DNA of 64,000 nt, from assembly GCA_019096065.1 (NCBI GenBank), contig JAGUCH010000004.1:1798001-1862000 (forward strand), written 5' to 3'. This document shows positions 28,826 through 39,547 of this stretch, piece after piece (position 1 is the stretch's first letter; each line of letters begins with the position of its first letter). The position numbers and the translations under genes are program-made. Origin of the DNA: Paracyclopina nana (taxonomy: Eukaryota > Arthropoda > Copepoda > Cyclopoida > Cyclopettidae). The notes beneath the pieces were generated by a model that did not search any database, was not told the DNA's origin, and saw nothing but the letters and a program-made list of their open reading frames with translations.

Positions 28826-30724
28826 GTGCTGGTAAGATGTCGTGTGAATTGGTCTTTATTCTCACCCTTTTTGGGATCTGGCACTTGGGGCCTGTCCAAC
28901 TACCCAAATACTCAGTTCGTACTGGATGAGGCACTTTGCCATTCCGGACATGCCCTAGTTCCAGTTAGAGTGGTCCACCACCCTAAAATGGTAAAAAAGG
29001 CTATGGTGTTAGACACGAAGGATTACAGTGGCCTTTTGCAATCAACGATTGGCGTCCTGAATAATATTGACACTGTGGTACAAGAAGTTAAGGACACTGT
29101 GGACTTGGTCCATATTGGGAATATGTTGGCAGTTGGCGAAGAAAGTACTCCTAACGCCATCGACAAAGCTTGTTCCAAACGCCAAGGGTTTGTACCACTT
29201 GAACTTAAAACCAAAGAAGACATGGACGTTTTTCTAGAATTATTACGTTATACTGCCAAGGAAAGCCCCCTCGCTACTAAGGTAACTCTATGTGTGAAAT
29301 TTCGACTTGTCAATGAGGTACCTATGTCCTTGGATGGAAAAATCACATTTCCCCAAGTTGGGTATGAGAAAAAACCGGACGATCAGATTATTGCAGGTTA
29401 CCCGTGTATCACGGGGTATTTCACTGTGGGACAAGGGCAAAAGACTATGACTTCAGTTAAAGCCCATGCGCCACACAGTGATGGGAAGGCGACGATGTGT
29501 GTCCAAAACGACTTTGTCATCACCCATAAGGACTTTGTCAAATCTGAATTGTCTGGAAGGAAAAGCTTCCTTGAAAAGGCCTACAACGCCGTGATGGCCT
29601 TAGCAGAATCAGGTAAATCGACAAAATTCACTGACGGTATGGTAGCAAATACCACCCCACTGAAAGTTCCACCGAAAGTTTCTTTGGCCTTCCGACTACT
29701 AAAAGGTTTTAGCAAGGTCTTTTTGAAGTCTGGGTTAATACCGAATGATCTGCAGCAAGTATTATCATATGCTGACACAGTTGTGCAATTTGCCAGAAAG
29801 TTTGGACAGGCAGGCGCACGGTTCAGCATACCTACTCTGGCGCATAATAGTGACAGGAATGCGGCCACCATTACAAATGTTTATGAACCTTTGGCGAACA
29901 CTGAGCAGAGTGGAGATTTTGTCACTCAGGGAATAGTTGGGTATAAGGAAATGGACCCTACCCCTGAGGTCACATATCATATTGTGTCACGAAGCAAAAA
30001 CGGATTCTTGTTGCATGATAGGTATTTGACCCGCCGAAGTGATCTAGTGTTTGTGTCTCGGGAAATACCCACCTATAGTGATTGCTTCGTTCATGACCAT
30101 AATTTAACCGTGTGTGAAAACAAGGACTTTGACTTGACAGAAGGAGTCCAACACTGTGCTAAAGTACTTTTAGGGCTAGCGCTGGGTGACCCATTTGACG
30201 CCTGTGAATTGGAGCCACTTAAAACTAACACGCTCACTGATGTGGGATGTGCAAATTATAAAGGGTTCTTAAATTTGGTCTCAAGTGCAATGATTAATAG
30301 GACTTGTTTAAATGACTTCAAGAACTCGATGGTATTGGAACCAGGGTCCTACCAGATCCTTAGCAATTGTAAGGTTTCCCTTGGAACTCAAAGTACTGGA
30401 TACGAGGACTCTCCTTGGGAAAGTGATATGGTGAAGTTCTTTACAAAATTCCCTGAAGATGAACTTGGAGGTTTATTCAATAATTGGGAAATAATCCTGA
30501 CGGTGAGCCTATTGTCTGCAGCACTGGGATTCACGTGTATGGGCATATTGATTTGGAAAAGGCGGCGAGTATGCAGCCGATGTTATGATGATGGAGGCTA
30601 TGTGAGACCTAATACGTCCCGCTCACGGCTTCGCTACAATAGAGGAGATCGCAAGAAAGATGCTGACCAAAATCAGCGCCTTACTGTGCGAATGAGTGGC
30701 CTGGGAGGCGCGACGTTAGTATAA
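28826..30724 (+). CDS. env: Envelope-like glycoprotein ORF of the retroelement
   Basis: Up to 633 codons open. The sole strong membrane segment is near the C-terminus (EIILTVSLLSAALGFTCMGILIW, about residues 555-577), followed by a basic cytoplasmic tail of about 60 residues. Many cysteines and NxT/S sites lie in the ectodomain. It is the last ORF before the purine tract, the usual place of env. No ATG opens the frame before 28988; the upstream part starts at GTG. A hydrophobic signal-like reading begins at an ATG at 28837 in a different frame, and a GTAAGA donor (28832) and a TACTCAG acceptor (about 28914) flank it. The true 5' end is therefore unresolved: spliced leader, short intron, or a one-base lesion. 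I could not assign it to a known fusion-protein class. Confidence 0.65.
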   Translation: MLVRCRVNWSLFSPFLGSGTWGLSNYPNTQFVLDEALCHSGHALVPVRVVHHPKMVKKAMVLDTKDYSGLLQSTIGVLNNIDTVVQEVKDTVDLVHIGNMLAVGEESTPNAIDKACSKRQGFVPLELKTKEDMDVFLELLRYTAKESPLATKVTLCVKFRLVNEVPMSLDGKITFPQVGYEKKPDDQIIAGYPCITGYFTVGQGQKTMTSVKAHAPHSDGKATMCVQNDFVITHKDFVKSELSGRKSFLEKAYNAVMALAESGKSTKFTDGMVANTTPLKVPPKVSLAFRLLKGFSKVFLKSGLIPNDLQQVLSYADTVVQFARKFGQAGARFSIPTLAHNSDRNAATITNVYEPLANTEQSGDFVTQGIVGYKEMDPTPEVTYHIVSRSKNGFLLHDRYLTRRSDLVFVSREIPTYSDCFVHDHNLTVCENKDFDLTEGVQHCAKVLLGLALGDPFDACELEPLKTNTLTDVGCANYKGFLNLVSSAMINRTCLNDFKNSMVLEPGSYQILSNCKVSLGTQSTGYEDSPWESDMVKFFTKFPEDELGGLFNNWEIILTVSLLSAALGFTCMGILIWKRRRVCSRCYDDGGYVRPNTSRSRLRYNRGDRKKDADQNQRLTVRMSGLGGATLV

Positions 30725-30816
30725 TAACTGTATCAACCTTAATGTGATGTAAGCGATCAATGACACCTTTTTTATATTTTTAGAGCTTAAAAAATATTTC
30801 AAAAGCTGAAAAAGTT

Positions 30817-30828
30817 AGGGCCGGGGAA
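30817..30828 (+). promoter_or_regulatory. Polypurine tract
   Basis: AGGGCCGGGGAA immediately before the 3' LTR, the usual primer for plus-strand DNA synthesis. It is interrupted by two cytosines. Confidence 0.75.
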
Positions 30829-31752
30829 TGATGGGCAATAAGTACATCATGTCTCTGGTGCACGTTACGACCAGAATAGGACTTGATTGGACCCCTCCAG
30901 TGGAACCTGTGGAAACCGTGGAGCCCGTGGAGCCGCCAGAAGTCCGGAAGGTTGCCCATTCACCGCTACATCACCACCTCAAAATCACAAAACCTCCTTT
31001 CTTAAAAACACCTTTTTCATCTCCTCCAACTCTCTGATTGCTGCTGCTGCTGCTACTACTTATATGAGTGAGTCTAACCTATGGCAATTCACCTGACCTT
31101 GAGTGGAGAAGCTGCTAGCCATTGTGTGGAGGAGTTGCTGGCTGCTACATAGAGAGGACCTGCAGCGGCATGATAACGGAGAGAAGCAGATGGAAGCTGA
31201 TGGAACTTGCTGCAATGCATTGAGTGGAGAAGAAGGAGAAGACTCGGGGAGTTCGATGGGGGACTTCAGAGAAACAAGACATGGACCAAGTGCACATGGC
31301 CCATTGAGTGAGCTCTGCCCTGCTATTGTCCCACCAAAGTTCTCCAAAGAGTGCTGAGGCATGAAGAAGATGGCCACAAGAATATTTACTGCAGTACTTA
31401 TTTCTTTGTATTTGCTGCCATTAATTTGTGTGGTGTTAAAAGCTGAGTGAATAAGACAACCCTGTTTGACTTTGTTTGACCATAACTTGTATAGAGGTTT
31501 CCTGGGCAGTTATGCATCCTCGTCTGAGGCTGTTGAGGCCGTTGAGGACGTGGGTAGGAGGCCCAATCACTGGTCTACAGCACTGAAGCTTGCCATGTGA
31601 TGTATCTCGCCAGAGTTGGAGCACCGAGGCTGCGGCTTTGGGTCCAAGGCGGGTAGACATCCGGCCAGCACCCGGAGGCTGCGAACGGTACCGCGACCAT
31701 GAAGCCGATGCTAACCATCCTAGGCTTCAGAGGGTGTGACCGTCGCACACCA
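30829..31752 (+). repeat. 3' long terminal repeat
   Basis: 924 bp, matches 8335-9258 base for base as far as I could read, and ends CA before the TGTC duplication. Confidence 0.95.
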
Positions 31753-31756
31753 TGTC
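31753..31756. repeat. Target-site duplication, right copy (TGTC)
   Basis: Same four bases as 8331-8334. Confidence 0.9.
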
Positions 31757-33479
31757 GCATAGTTATGAGCAGAGCTGCCAGATTATTTTCATCAAAAGAC
31801 GACTCACTTTTGTCAAAAATAGCCGGGATCAGCGTAAGTCGAAAATTTGTCCTAAATTAGCCGGGTTATGGCAAAACTAAAAAAAACCGCTTAGTTTATC
31901 AATTAAATGTTATAAATATGAAAAAACGCCGCAAATTCGTCGAAAAATCGCCGATTCTTAGCTTTTTTTATAACATCTTCAAAAATAGCCGCATCTGGCA
32001 GCACTGGTTAACTGAGCGCACGAAATATCAGATCGTGTAACAAGTCAAGCTGAGTCCGGCGGGCTTAATCAGTACGTTGGCTGAATTTTTGCAAGAACTA
32101 TTTGCAAAATTGCTACTTTAAGGCTCGCGTTTTCCCAGTTTTTCCGTGCCAGTACAACAACTATAGCATGGCAATCATGATTACCAGAAAATTTTGTTTC
32201 CTCAACTTATTACAAGTAATGGCTAATTTGCTGAAAAATTGGCCATTTTTATTGAATCCACACCAGATAAACTTTTTTGTTTTGAACTCACACAGAGCAG
32301 AGCTACAAAAAGTAAGGCTGTTTCTTCTGATTTGATCCATCATGCTCAGGTCTGGATATGATGTGACTCATGATCCAAAATTCCTTGACTTTCATGAATC
32401 TTACTCAAAATGGTACCAATCTAATCCTTGAATCAATTGTGCTGTTACAAGCTCAAAATGAGCACTTTCTTTGCCATTTTGTTCCCAACAATTCCAAAAA
32501 ACGTTTTGTTTACTTTTAGTCAGAAGCGCTATTTTTTCGCAATTGCTACGCGCGCTTACACGCACGCCAAAGGAACCAAAAATTCCCCGCCCCATCTATT
32601 GCATTTTGTTTGTCTTTTGTTCCCTATAGTAAAAGTACGATTAACCAGTACAGTTATGCGAAGGTGAGCCAAAGAGTAGTAGCGCGCAAAAAGTAAACAA
32701 AAACGTAAATAAACAACGAAAGCGGTCTTGCAAAAAGGGTTTTGTGTCGCACATTTTTTGTACCTTAAAGTCATAAGCGAGCACATGGAAGGGTTGCTAT
32801 TTTGATTGTTGGACCCGGGCTATAGGCTAGCTCAAAACTCGTTCGGAACTATTCCGCTAGAAGGTGCTAAGATTTGTTGTTGGTGGAGCGTGAGCGACCA
32901 TCCGCTCTAAATATATTTTAGCCATTCGCTCATTCAAAGCGCCAAAATGTAAACATAATAAAAATATCCACGCTTGGATACACCTTCCCGCTACGCTAGC
33001 GCCATCAAATTGTGTAGCGGCAAAACGCCTGAACTAAATCTTTTTGCCTAGGCTATAGGCTCGGTGGTCTGAAACGACCAATGTGGTCATTTTTGGGTCG
33101 TTTTCATAAGTGCAAAAAAAGCCACCTTGGCCAAAAATGTCCCTTTTTTGCTGTTTTTTTTGGGCTGCTACTTTTCGCAAAATTGGTCTTTTTGGATTTC
33201 TTGAAACATTGTGGTCGCAAAAGTGGTCGGAAGTCCCAAAATCCGCAGGCAACTCTGCAATTCATCTGAATGCTTAATTCCTGCGAAAAAGGTGGGACAA
33301 TCCGTATGTTTATCAGATGAAGAAAAATGTAATATCAGGTTGTTGTATATTGATTACTCAAGCTATACATACTATATAGTTGTAAACAAAATTAAGGGGG
33401 TTATCATTATGTCTGAACGAATCTCTTCTCTCACAGGGGGGCATCACAAAAGTGTTATAAATTGGTAATTGAGCGGCGT
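31757..33479. other. Intergenic, repeat-like, no gene seen
   Basis: The DNA between the element and the noggin 3' end. The segment 32090-32455 is a diverged copy of DNA at 7381-7760 on the other side of the insertion (shared GCCAGTACAA, GGATATGA(T/A)GTGACT and ACTTTCATGAA). No coding exon is supported. Confidence 0.55.
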
Positions 33480-35736
33480 TTAAACCGTGCAGGCGCATTT
33501 GCAGCTCGTTGTCACTGGATATGGCACCTTGTACCATTTGCACTTTCGTTTCTTGATGCTCTTCGACTTGTTCTGACGCGTTTTGCAGTGCCACCGCAGA
33601 ATCTGCAGCACCTCAGTTTCGCTTTGCACGCATTGCATTCCCTGAGGCCACGAGCAGCCTCGTTGCTTGGACGAGCTGCCATTGGTGCCACAAGAGCCTT
33701 GGCGGATCCAACGGGGCCAAAAAAATTCACCCACATCTTGCCATTGGTAAATCACTGGACACGAGGACTTGCGAACCAGCCATTGCTGGAAAATGGCCAC
33801 TGATTGAGGGTCCACATTAATCGATCCACTCACTTCTTTCAGCTCCTCCCGCAACTCTAGCTCGTCAACTTGCTCCAGCAACTTGGACACTTGATCCTCG
33901 CCCATTTCCGCCTGAAAAGATGTTCATTTATAATCACTGGCCACGTTGGTTCAAAAAGTAGTTTTCACGCGCGTAAGAAATTCCGCCAAATCGCCAAAAT
34001 CTCATTTTGTCACCAACTTTCAGCTTCGTTTGGGGAGAACTGTAGCCATGAAAAAAAGCTCAAATTAGTGAGAATTCGTAGAAAAAGGTTGAAATTCATC
34101 TTTAAAATGAAAATTTGTCTGAAACACTTTTCCATGAGGGAAAGCAGTAGAACAGCCAATTTTGCCTTCTTTCAGGATTCTATCACTTTTGTTTGACATC
34201 GAAAGACATTTGGCTATTATGGCTATGGTGATAATCAGACCCCATTTGTAATGATTATTCAGCAAAATTGGCTGCGAAAATGAACGGAATTGGGAGCTCT
34301 GAAAGTCAATTTTTAGCTTAGAGCCCTATGAAAATTGACTCCGACGATTTCGCGAGTTTTTCCCCGCGCGTGTCAAGAAGGGATTTTGAACCACTCTGCA
34401 GGCCTTTAAAAAACTCTCCAAAAAATTGCTAAAAAGTCGGCTCAAAGCAGGATAATTACTTTTTGGTCAAAATAGGCCATGGAACAATGTAGGCAGGTTG
34501 TAATATGGTACACAGCTTGCTAGTACGGGAAAATAGCCAGGTAATGCCTGAGGCCAAGGTTGTGTCCTTTTCCAGCAAGCTGGACCAGCAGCGCGAGGGG
34601 TCGGGAGCAGAAAAATGCCTGGCGCGAGCCGTGGGGATTGGGTATATACATGCAGGAGATAATTTGAGTCTGATCCTTGAGAAACCACTTTCTCAAGCTG
34701 CAGTTGCACTACTGCATATTAGCACAAACCAAAAAACAAAATCATTGAACAGCATGTAAGTTACCATATTATGCTACTGTTGTAGTAAGCCTAGACAGCA
34801 AAATTAACTTTTTCCCCCTCAGGATTTCCAAGCATTTCTTGGTAGCCCTAATTTTTAATTTCGTTTCCAAGTCGCTCAGCTTGGAAACCTTTGAGCAAGG
34901 TACGTTTAAAATCCTTAAAAGAATTTCTTAATGACCATTTCTTCTTTATTCAGCCCCTGTTGAAGCTCTGCAAGATCGATTCGGGCTAGCGAGTGAACGC
35001 CAAGGAGGCTCTGAAGGAATTGGGGTGGGATGAAGAAAAAAAACTCTTTTCAATTGGCTAAAACTAATGAGGCATCCATATCATTTTCAGTCTGCTGTTG
35101 CCATTGGAGTGGCCAATTTGGCCCTGACAGCCTCATTGTATGCGGATAATGACAGCAGATTCAGGGAGTTGAACAACAAAATCGACTCTCTGCATTTTCG
35201 CACCAAGGATTTGGAGGACTTTTTGCCCTTTTACTCCGGCCTCGCCACAGCTGATACCACAAGCTACTGCAAAGCCGTAAGAGCCAAAGGCTGCATATAA
35301 TTCAAAGCTAGCTCAAAATCACTTGATTCTCTTGCAGATCAATTTTTTCAAGGATGGAGTCGCGGCCTCAACGCAATTCCTCCAAATTAGAACGGTCCTC
35401 ATGAACGCCATGTTCATCCCAACAGTTTGTTAAAAAATCAAAGAATAGCAATAAAAAAGGTCTCACCGCCATCAGATCATTGTTCCCCGGCTTTTCAATG
35501 GCCATCCACTCGGCTTTGAAATCCGCGCCCATTTTCCGGAGCAGCCTGGATTTCTTCAGGTTCTTCTTGGAGGGCCTTTTCTTCAGGCTGCTCCTGAATT
35601 GGAGCGGCTCGGTGGGCTCAGTGAGGGTGACAGCCCTTTGTAGGCTGTTGGCGGAAGCCTCCTCGATGGAGGGCACAGCCAAGAGCAGGAATGTGACACA
35701 TAAATGCATCATGTTCATTGCTGGGGCGTTCGTCAT
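33480..35736 (-). CDS. nog: Noggin-like secreted BMP antagonist, 2 exons
   Basis: Exons 35736-35467 and 33911-33480 (minus) join in phase 0 to about 233 aa, the usual noggin size. Exon 1 has a signal peptide (MNMMHLCVTFLLLAV) and a noggin-like KMGADFKAEWMAIEKP segment. Exon 2 has the conserved CPVIYQWQDVGEFFWPRW, GSC, CSWPQGMQC, LRWHC and the terminal YPVTTSCKCAC cystine-knot end. Family role: binds BMP ligands outside the cell and blocks receptor access. The 1555-nt intron carries another gene on the opposite strand. The family overlaps with trunk-like proteins, but the FWPR and CSWP segments favour noggin. Confidence 0.9.
34643..34648 (+). promoter_or_regulatory. TATA box of the nested secreted-protein gene
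   Basis: TATATA about 110 nt before the split start codon, within the noggin intron. Confidence 0.4.
34754..35433 (+). CDS. Small secreted protein nested in the noggin intron, 5 exons
   Basis: Coding exons: 34754-34755 (the A and T of the start codon), 34823-34899, 34954-35024, 35091-35276 and 35338-35433, about 143 aa. Donors GTAAGT, GTACGT, GTGGGA and GTAAGA, each with a matching AG acceptor; phases agree throughout. The start ATG is split by the first intron. The protein opens with a signal peptide (ISKHFLVALIFNFVSKSLS). No known domain; a hydrophobic stretch (SAVAIGVANLALTASLYA) precedes a charged helical region (RELNNKIDSLHFRTKDLEDF). It ends 33 nt before noggin exon 1. Function unknown. 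Confidence 0.6.
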
Positions 35737-36796
35737 GATCTGGAGGAGACTTTTGGTTGTTGCAGCAGCAGCAGCAGCTAGGGGAGGCGCAGCAGCATTA
35801 GCAAAAGTCTTGTAGACAGGACACCTGACGGTGCAGGGGCGCCATCATCCTGGAGCTCGACAACTTGGAGCCCATCTCCATCCACTGTAACAAAAGCTAC
35901 TTCTTCTTCTTCACCTCTAGCTTCTGATTCGCCTTCATGATGCATCATCACACATAGGGGGCCGCGGCACAATTAACCTCCAGCACACTGGGAACGACAA
36001 ACCTAGGTGAAAATTGCCAGGAAGTGGCTTTCATACATACATCATATGTGAACAGCTGATTTTAATTAGGTTTAATTTGGGAGGTTTGCGCAGCATTCGT
36101 TTGACCACGTGGGCTTGTTGACATTTTTTGGCCTGTGAAAAAAGCACTTATATTCAGCCACCCCCTGGGAAGTAGACGTCGCCAACCTGATGCTCGCGTA
36201 TAAGATAAAACACGACATCTACACGCACACTGTGGAAAACGAGAAAATAAAATACCCCACGGATAGTGAAGTCTGCTAAGCAGATTTGGGATTTTGCGGC
36301 CAATTCCATCGTGGATCATGGAGAAAAGGCGGAAAAAATGGGAGTCACACATCATCGTTCTGGAGCCATGAATACAATTATCTCACCCATTTTGGAAGGC
36401 GCCACCGCTTCATCTTGTGAATATGACGCCATGGAGACGATGTTACTGCTTAATTTATGCTGCTGCTGCTCATAAATGACGCATTATTTACTGTGCGCGC
36501 CGCGAGATTTTCCGTTAGATGGCGCCACCCTCGTTCAAAATTAATGCAAACAAAAACAATCAGTGTTTTCCTTCAACGCACACCAATATTTCACGTACTC
36601 TCATTTTTATAATTTCACGCTAACAGCTTTATTTCCTTGGAAAGTTCGGTTAATATCAAAATAGAGCATTAACGCATCATCTTCATGATATTCTTTTGGT
36701 ACATGAAAACCCAACAAGTGTGAAAAGATTTGCCTAATTAGGGCAATTTCAAGGTTATGCTCATTAAGGATGTAAATTGAAGAATACCCAAAATAG
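35737..36796. other. Intergenic, no gene seen
   Basis: Upstream of noggin and downstream of the first MATH-BTB gene. It contains a short (GCA)n run near 35763 that may lie in the noggin 5' UTR. Short ORFs here lack domains. Confidence 0.5.
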
Positions 36797-37735
36797 TTAG
36801 TATTTGGAGCTGTGCAAGCTCAATTTGAGCAAATCCCAATCATCAGTGAGCTTGACAGTATGTCGATTTTGATGGAGCACTTTGGAGGCTGCTTTTATCA
36901 GATCTGTGCAGTTGACAAGGTAGGCAGCCGTCAGAATGTGCACCGCATTGTCACAGCTCAAGCTCGAGGCCAAATGCTGAGAGCAGAGGTCAAACAAGGG
37001 CTGCAAATTGTACTTGTCAGCAGCCATCAACAGGTTGCCATCAATGTCCTCATAATCCACCTCATCCATATACAACCACTTGATCATGGCTTTCACTGTG
37101 GACTCGCTCAAATCCGCTATGGTGATGCTACCCAATTCGTTGTCATACTTGAAGGTGGTCTTGAACACATCACTCCTGACTGCCAATACGAATTTGTGGC
37201 AAGGAAATTCTTGGCTGTCGCAGATAATTTTGAAGTCACTCAATTCCTGGCTCAAGTGGAGATTCCTTAAGGAGCTTTGCAGTGAAGGCGTTGATGAGAT
37301 CAATTTGGGCTTGTCAGCTTGAACGGCCTCAATGGCAATGCGAATCTGGACTGAAACTGCAGCGTTGATGTCTTTCTTGCTAAAGTTGCCAATCGCAAAT
37401 GAGCAGCTCCTGTACAAGTCTCGAGAAGAGGTCATTTGATGGCTAGCGTTCAAACAAAGGGAGAAATTTGAGTCTGTGCTGATAATAATGGCCTTCTTCT
37501 TGCCACTCTTGCTCACTTGCAAGTCAGCCAGTTTTGCCCTCAAAACTGGAGCCTCGAAAAAGACCAAAAGGGTGGCTGCCCTACAATCAATTGGCAAGTA
37601 GTGCTTGCAAATGAGCAAAACGTTGTACTTGCTTCCATTGTCTGCTTGCAGAGTTAAATATTTGTGGAAGATTAGGTCATGTGTGACCACTTGAGACCAC
37701 TGAAACTCGGCTACAGCAAAGAAAGCCTTTTCCAT
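36797..37735 (-). CDS. MATH-BTB protein, copy A
   Basis: Single exon, about 312 aa from the ATG that aligns with the starts of copies B and C (the frame is open upstream to 37915). A divergent N-terminal MATH domain (FAVAEFQW onward) is followed by a BTB domain at about residues 170-275 (SDFKIICDSQEFPCHKFVLAVRS) and a BACK-like helix region. Family role: substrate adaptor for Cullin-3 ubiquitin ligases, with MATH binding the substrate and BTB binding Cul3. One of three tandem copies on the same strand. Confidence 0.85.
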   Translation of the reverse strand: MEKAFFAVAEFQWSQVVTHDLIFHKYLTLQADNGSKYNVLLICKHYLPIDCRAATLLVFFEAPVLRAKLADLQVSKSGKKKAIIISTDSNFSLCLNASHQMTSSRDLYRSCSFAIGNFSKKDINAAVSVQIRIAIEAVQADKPKLISSTPSLQSSLRNLHLSQELSDFKIICDSQEFPCHKFVLAVRSDVFKTTFKYDNELGSITIADLSESTVKAMIKWLYMDEVDYEDIDGNLLMAADKYNLQPLFDLCSQHLASSLSCDNAVHILTAAYLVNCTDLIKAASKVLHQNRHTVKLTDDWDLLKLSLHSSKY

Positions 37736-38062
37736 TTTGGCAACACTTTTGGATTGATGTGAATGCCTTGAATGAGTTAGAGCCACTAATTCGCCTTCGC
37801 TGGTTTCCCAATTTATATACAATACTTGCATGCTAGTTATATCTGCGCCTGTCACATAGAGAACTATGCAGCCCAAAACTGGATTTCTTTCAGCAATATA
37901 AAGAAGCAATATCAATCAGTATATGCATTCTTTTTTTTGCTTCATTATTTTGCTAGATTTGAACAGACATTCATTTCTTCAGCTGATGGGTCCAATTTAT
38001 TAGAAAGTACTGCATGCAGCAATTAGCAAAAGTTATTCACAATAACTGAGATAGAATTTTAT

Positions 38063-39070
38063 TTAAAAGCTAGTGATTGTCCTTTCATCAATGCCTGAGT
38101 CATCCGTATCCACAGTTGTATCATCACCCGAGTGGAAAACGGTCAATTCTAGAATTTTGCAGGCAATTCCAGGGTAGCTGGTCTTGATTTGCGCCCAATT
38201 ATCGGGCATCTCAATTTGGCCTCGGTTGTTCATGACAAAGTGGGCAGCCTTTGCAAACAATTCGTCGTTGTTGACCAGAAAAGCCGCAACAATGATGGTC
38301 ATGACGCTCGCGGAATCTATGCTTGTCAACAAATGCTGAAGGCAATGCACAAACAGACGCTTAACGTTGTACTTGTCAGCGGCTATTAAAAGATTAGCAT
38401 CGATGGTGCCGGCATTTATGACATCTTTGTACATGAACGTCAGCAATGCTCTCATCGTATCAGCTGAGATGTCGTTGATGTACGTCAATCCTTCATGATT
38501 TTCAATTGTATCATTTGCTTCAAACATGGCCTCAAAGACAGTGCTGCGAGCGGACAAGACAAACTTGTGGCAAGGAAACTCCTGGCCGTCACAAATTATC
38601 TTGAAGTCGCTCTTGTCACTGCTCAAGCACAGATCCTTGACGAGCTTCTCCAGAGTTGGCTCATCGCAACGCATCTTGAAAGGCATCAGCTGAAGCTCCA
38701 TGCTGAATTGAATTCTGCCAAAGAACTCCTCAAGCCGACTCACAGACACTGAGCCCACACAACTAGATGAAAACTCGAGTAATCCGCATGGCGGCTTGAT
38801 TTGAAAGGGTTTGCACATGAACAGGCTTTTCTGAGCTTTCTCCATTTTCATGGTACAAAAGGCCACACAAATTGAGGGGAACTTGCAAGTGAAGAAGCTG
38901 TAGATTTTTCTGGCTGCATGGTCGAGTTTGATGCGGACTCTCAGCTCAAATATGACATCATTCGGGCAATGCAGTTGCAAAACTTGATTGCACAGTTTCC
39001 CATTCGATGACACATTTTCTTCCCACTCAAAGTTAGCCTGCGCTATGGGACAGCTACGAACTAAAGCCAT
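38063..39070 (-). CDS. MATH-BTB protein, copy B
   Basis: Single exon, about 335 aa; an ATG at 39085 would add five residues. MATH-like N-terminal half (ANFEWEENVSSNGK), then BTB (SDFKIICDGQEFPCHKFVLS) and helical C-terminus ending in an acidic Asp/Glu tail. Closest in the window to copy C by the BTB core and tail. Predicted Cul3 adaptor; substrate unknown. Confidence 0.85.
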   Translation of the reverse strand: MALVRSCPIAQANFEWEENVSSNGKLCNQVLQLHCPNDVIFELRVRIKLDHAARKIYSFFTCKFPSICVAFCTMKMEKAQKSLFMCKPFQIKPPCGLLEFSSSCVGSVSVSRLEEFFGRIQFSMELQLMPFKMRCDEPTLEKLVKDLCLSSDKSDFKIICDGQEFPCHKFVLSARSTVFEAMFEANDTIENHEGLTYINDISADTMRALLTFMYKDVINAGTIDANLLIAADKYNVKRLFVHCLQHLLTSIDSASVMTIIVAAFLVNNDELFAKAAHFVMNNRGQIEMPDNWAQIKTSYPGIACKILELTVFHSGDDTTVDTDDSGIDERTITSF

Positions 39071-39547
39071 TGTACAACTGATCATCGGTAATTCTCTGTT
39101 TGCTGCAATGCATGCTTAACTAAGCGGAACGATGTGGTTTACATGGCGCTTGTTTGACTATAATCCAAAAAGTCAATTTGTTAATTCAGCAGATTTTCAA
39201 TAGTACGTGATTGGTCTAGATAGTAAATGAGATAATTTTTTGAGCAGTCATTGTTCACATAGTGTTCAAATTTTTAGTTTAAGTAGGTGCTTGCATCAAA
39301 AGTGCGTACTTTAAGCTTGGTCAAGCTTCAATGGCTCCTTGAGTTTGAAACGTAGTACAACGCAATGCATGCTTGACGATCACCTTCTAAATTCACAATC
39401 TGGGCCTCTAACATAAAACCACTAATGACAATTGTATGGCTTCTGCAAGCAGGAAAATCAGAGAGAAATCCTGATATTAGTACTAACATTGTTTTGATGT
39501 GTTTTATTTGATGCCCATTCCATTTTAGCTCGGAATCTTAATTACTG

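Larger units (their letters stand above)
8335..31752 (+). mobile_element. Giant (23.4 kb) LTR retroelement, endogenous-retrovirus-like
   Basis: Bounded by apparently identical 924-bp direct repeats starting TG and ending CA, with a TGTC duplication on each side. Inside, in order: primer-binding site, leader, gag, zinc-knuckle ORF, protease ORF, pol with RT, RNase H and integrase, about 6 kb with a hairpin array and two antisense spliced genes, a 458-aa ORF, an envelope-like ORF and a purine tract. RT and RNase H motifs (SGY, YVDD, FLGM-like KFIGMTNW) fit the Ty3/Gypsy side. The zinc-knuckle spacing resembles BEL/Pao. Typical elements of either group are 5-10 kb; this one is more than twice that because of added genes and noncoding DNA. 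All major ORFs are open apart from the UGA after gag, so it looks intact and young. Confidence 0.95.

Noticed and set aside
33480..33905. Trunk/PTTH-like growth factor
   Set aside because: FWPR, CSWPxGM and the CKCAC end together match noggin more closely, and exon 1 has noggin-like sequence.
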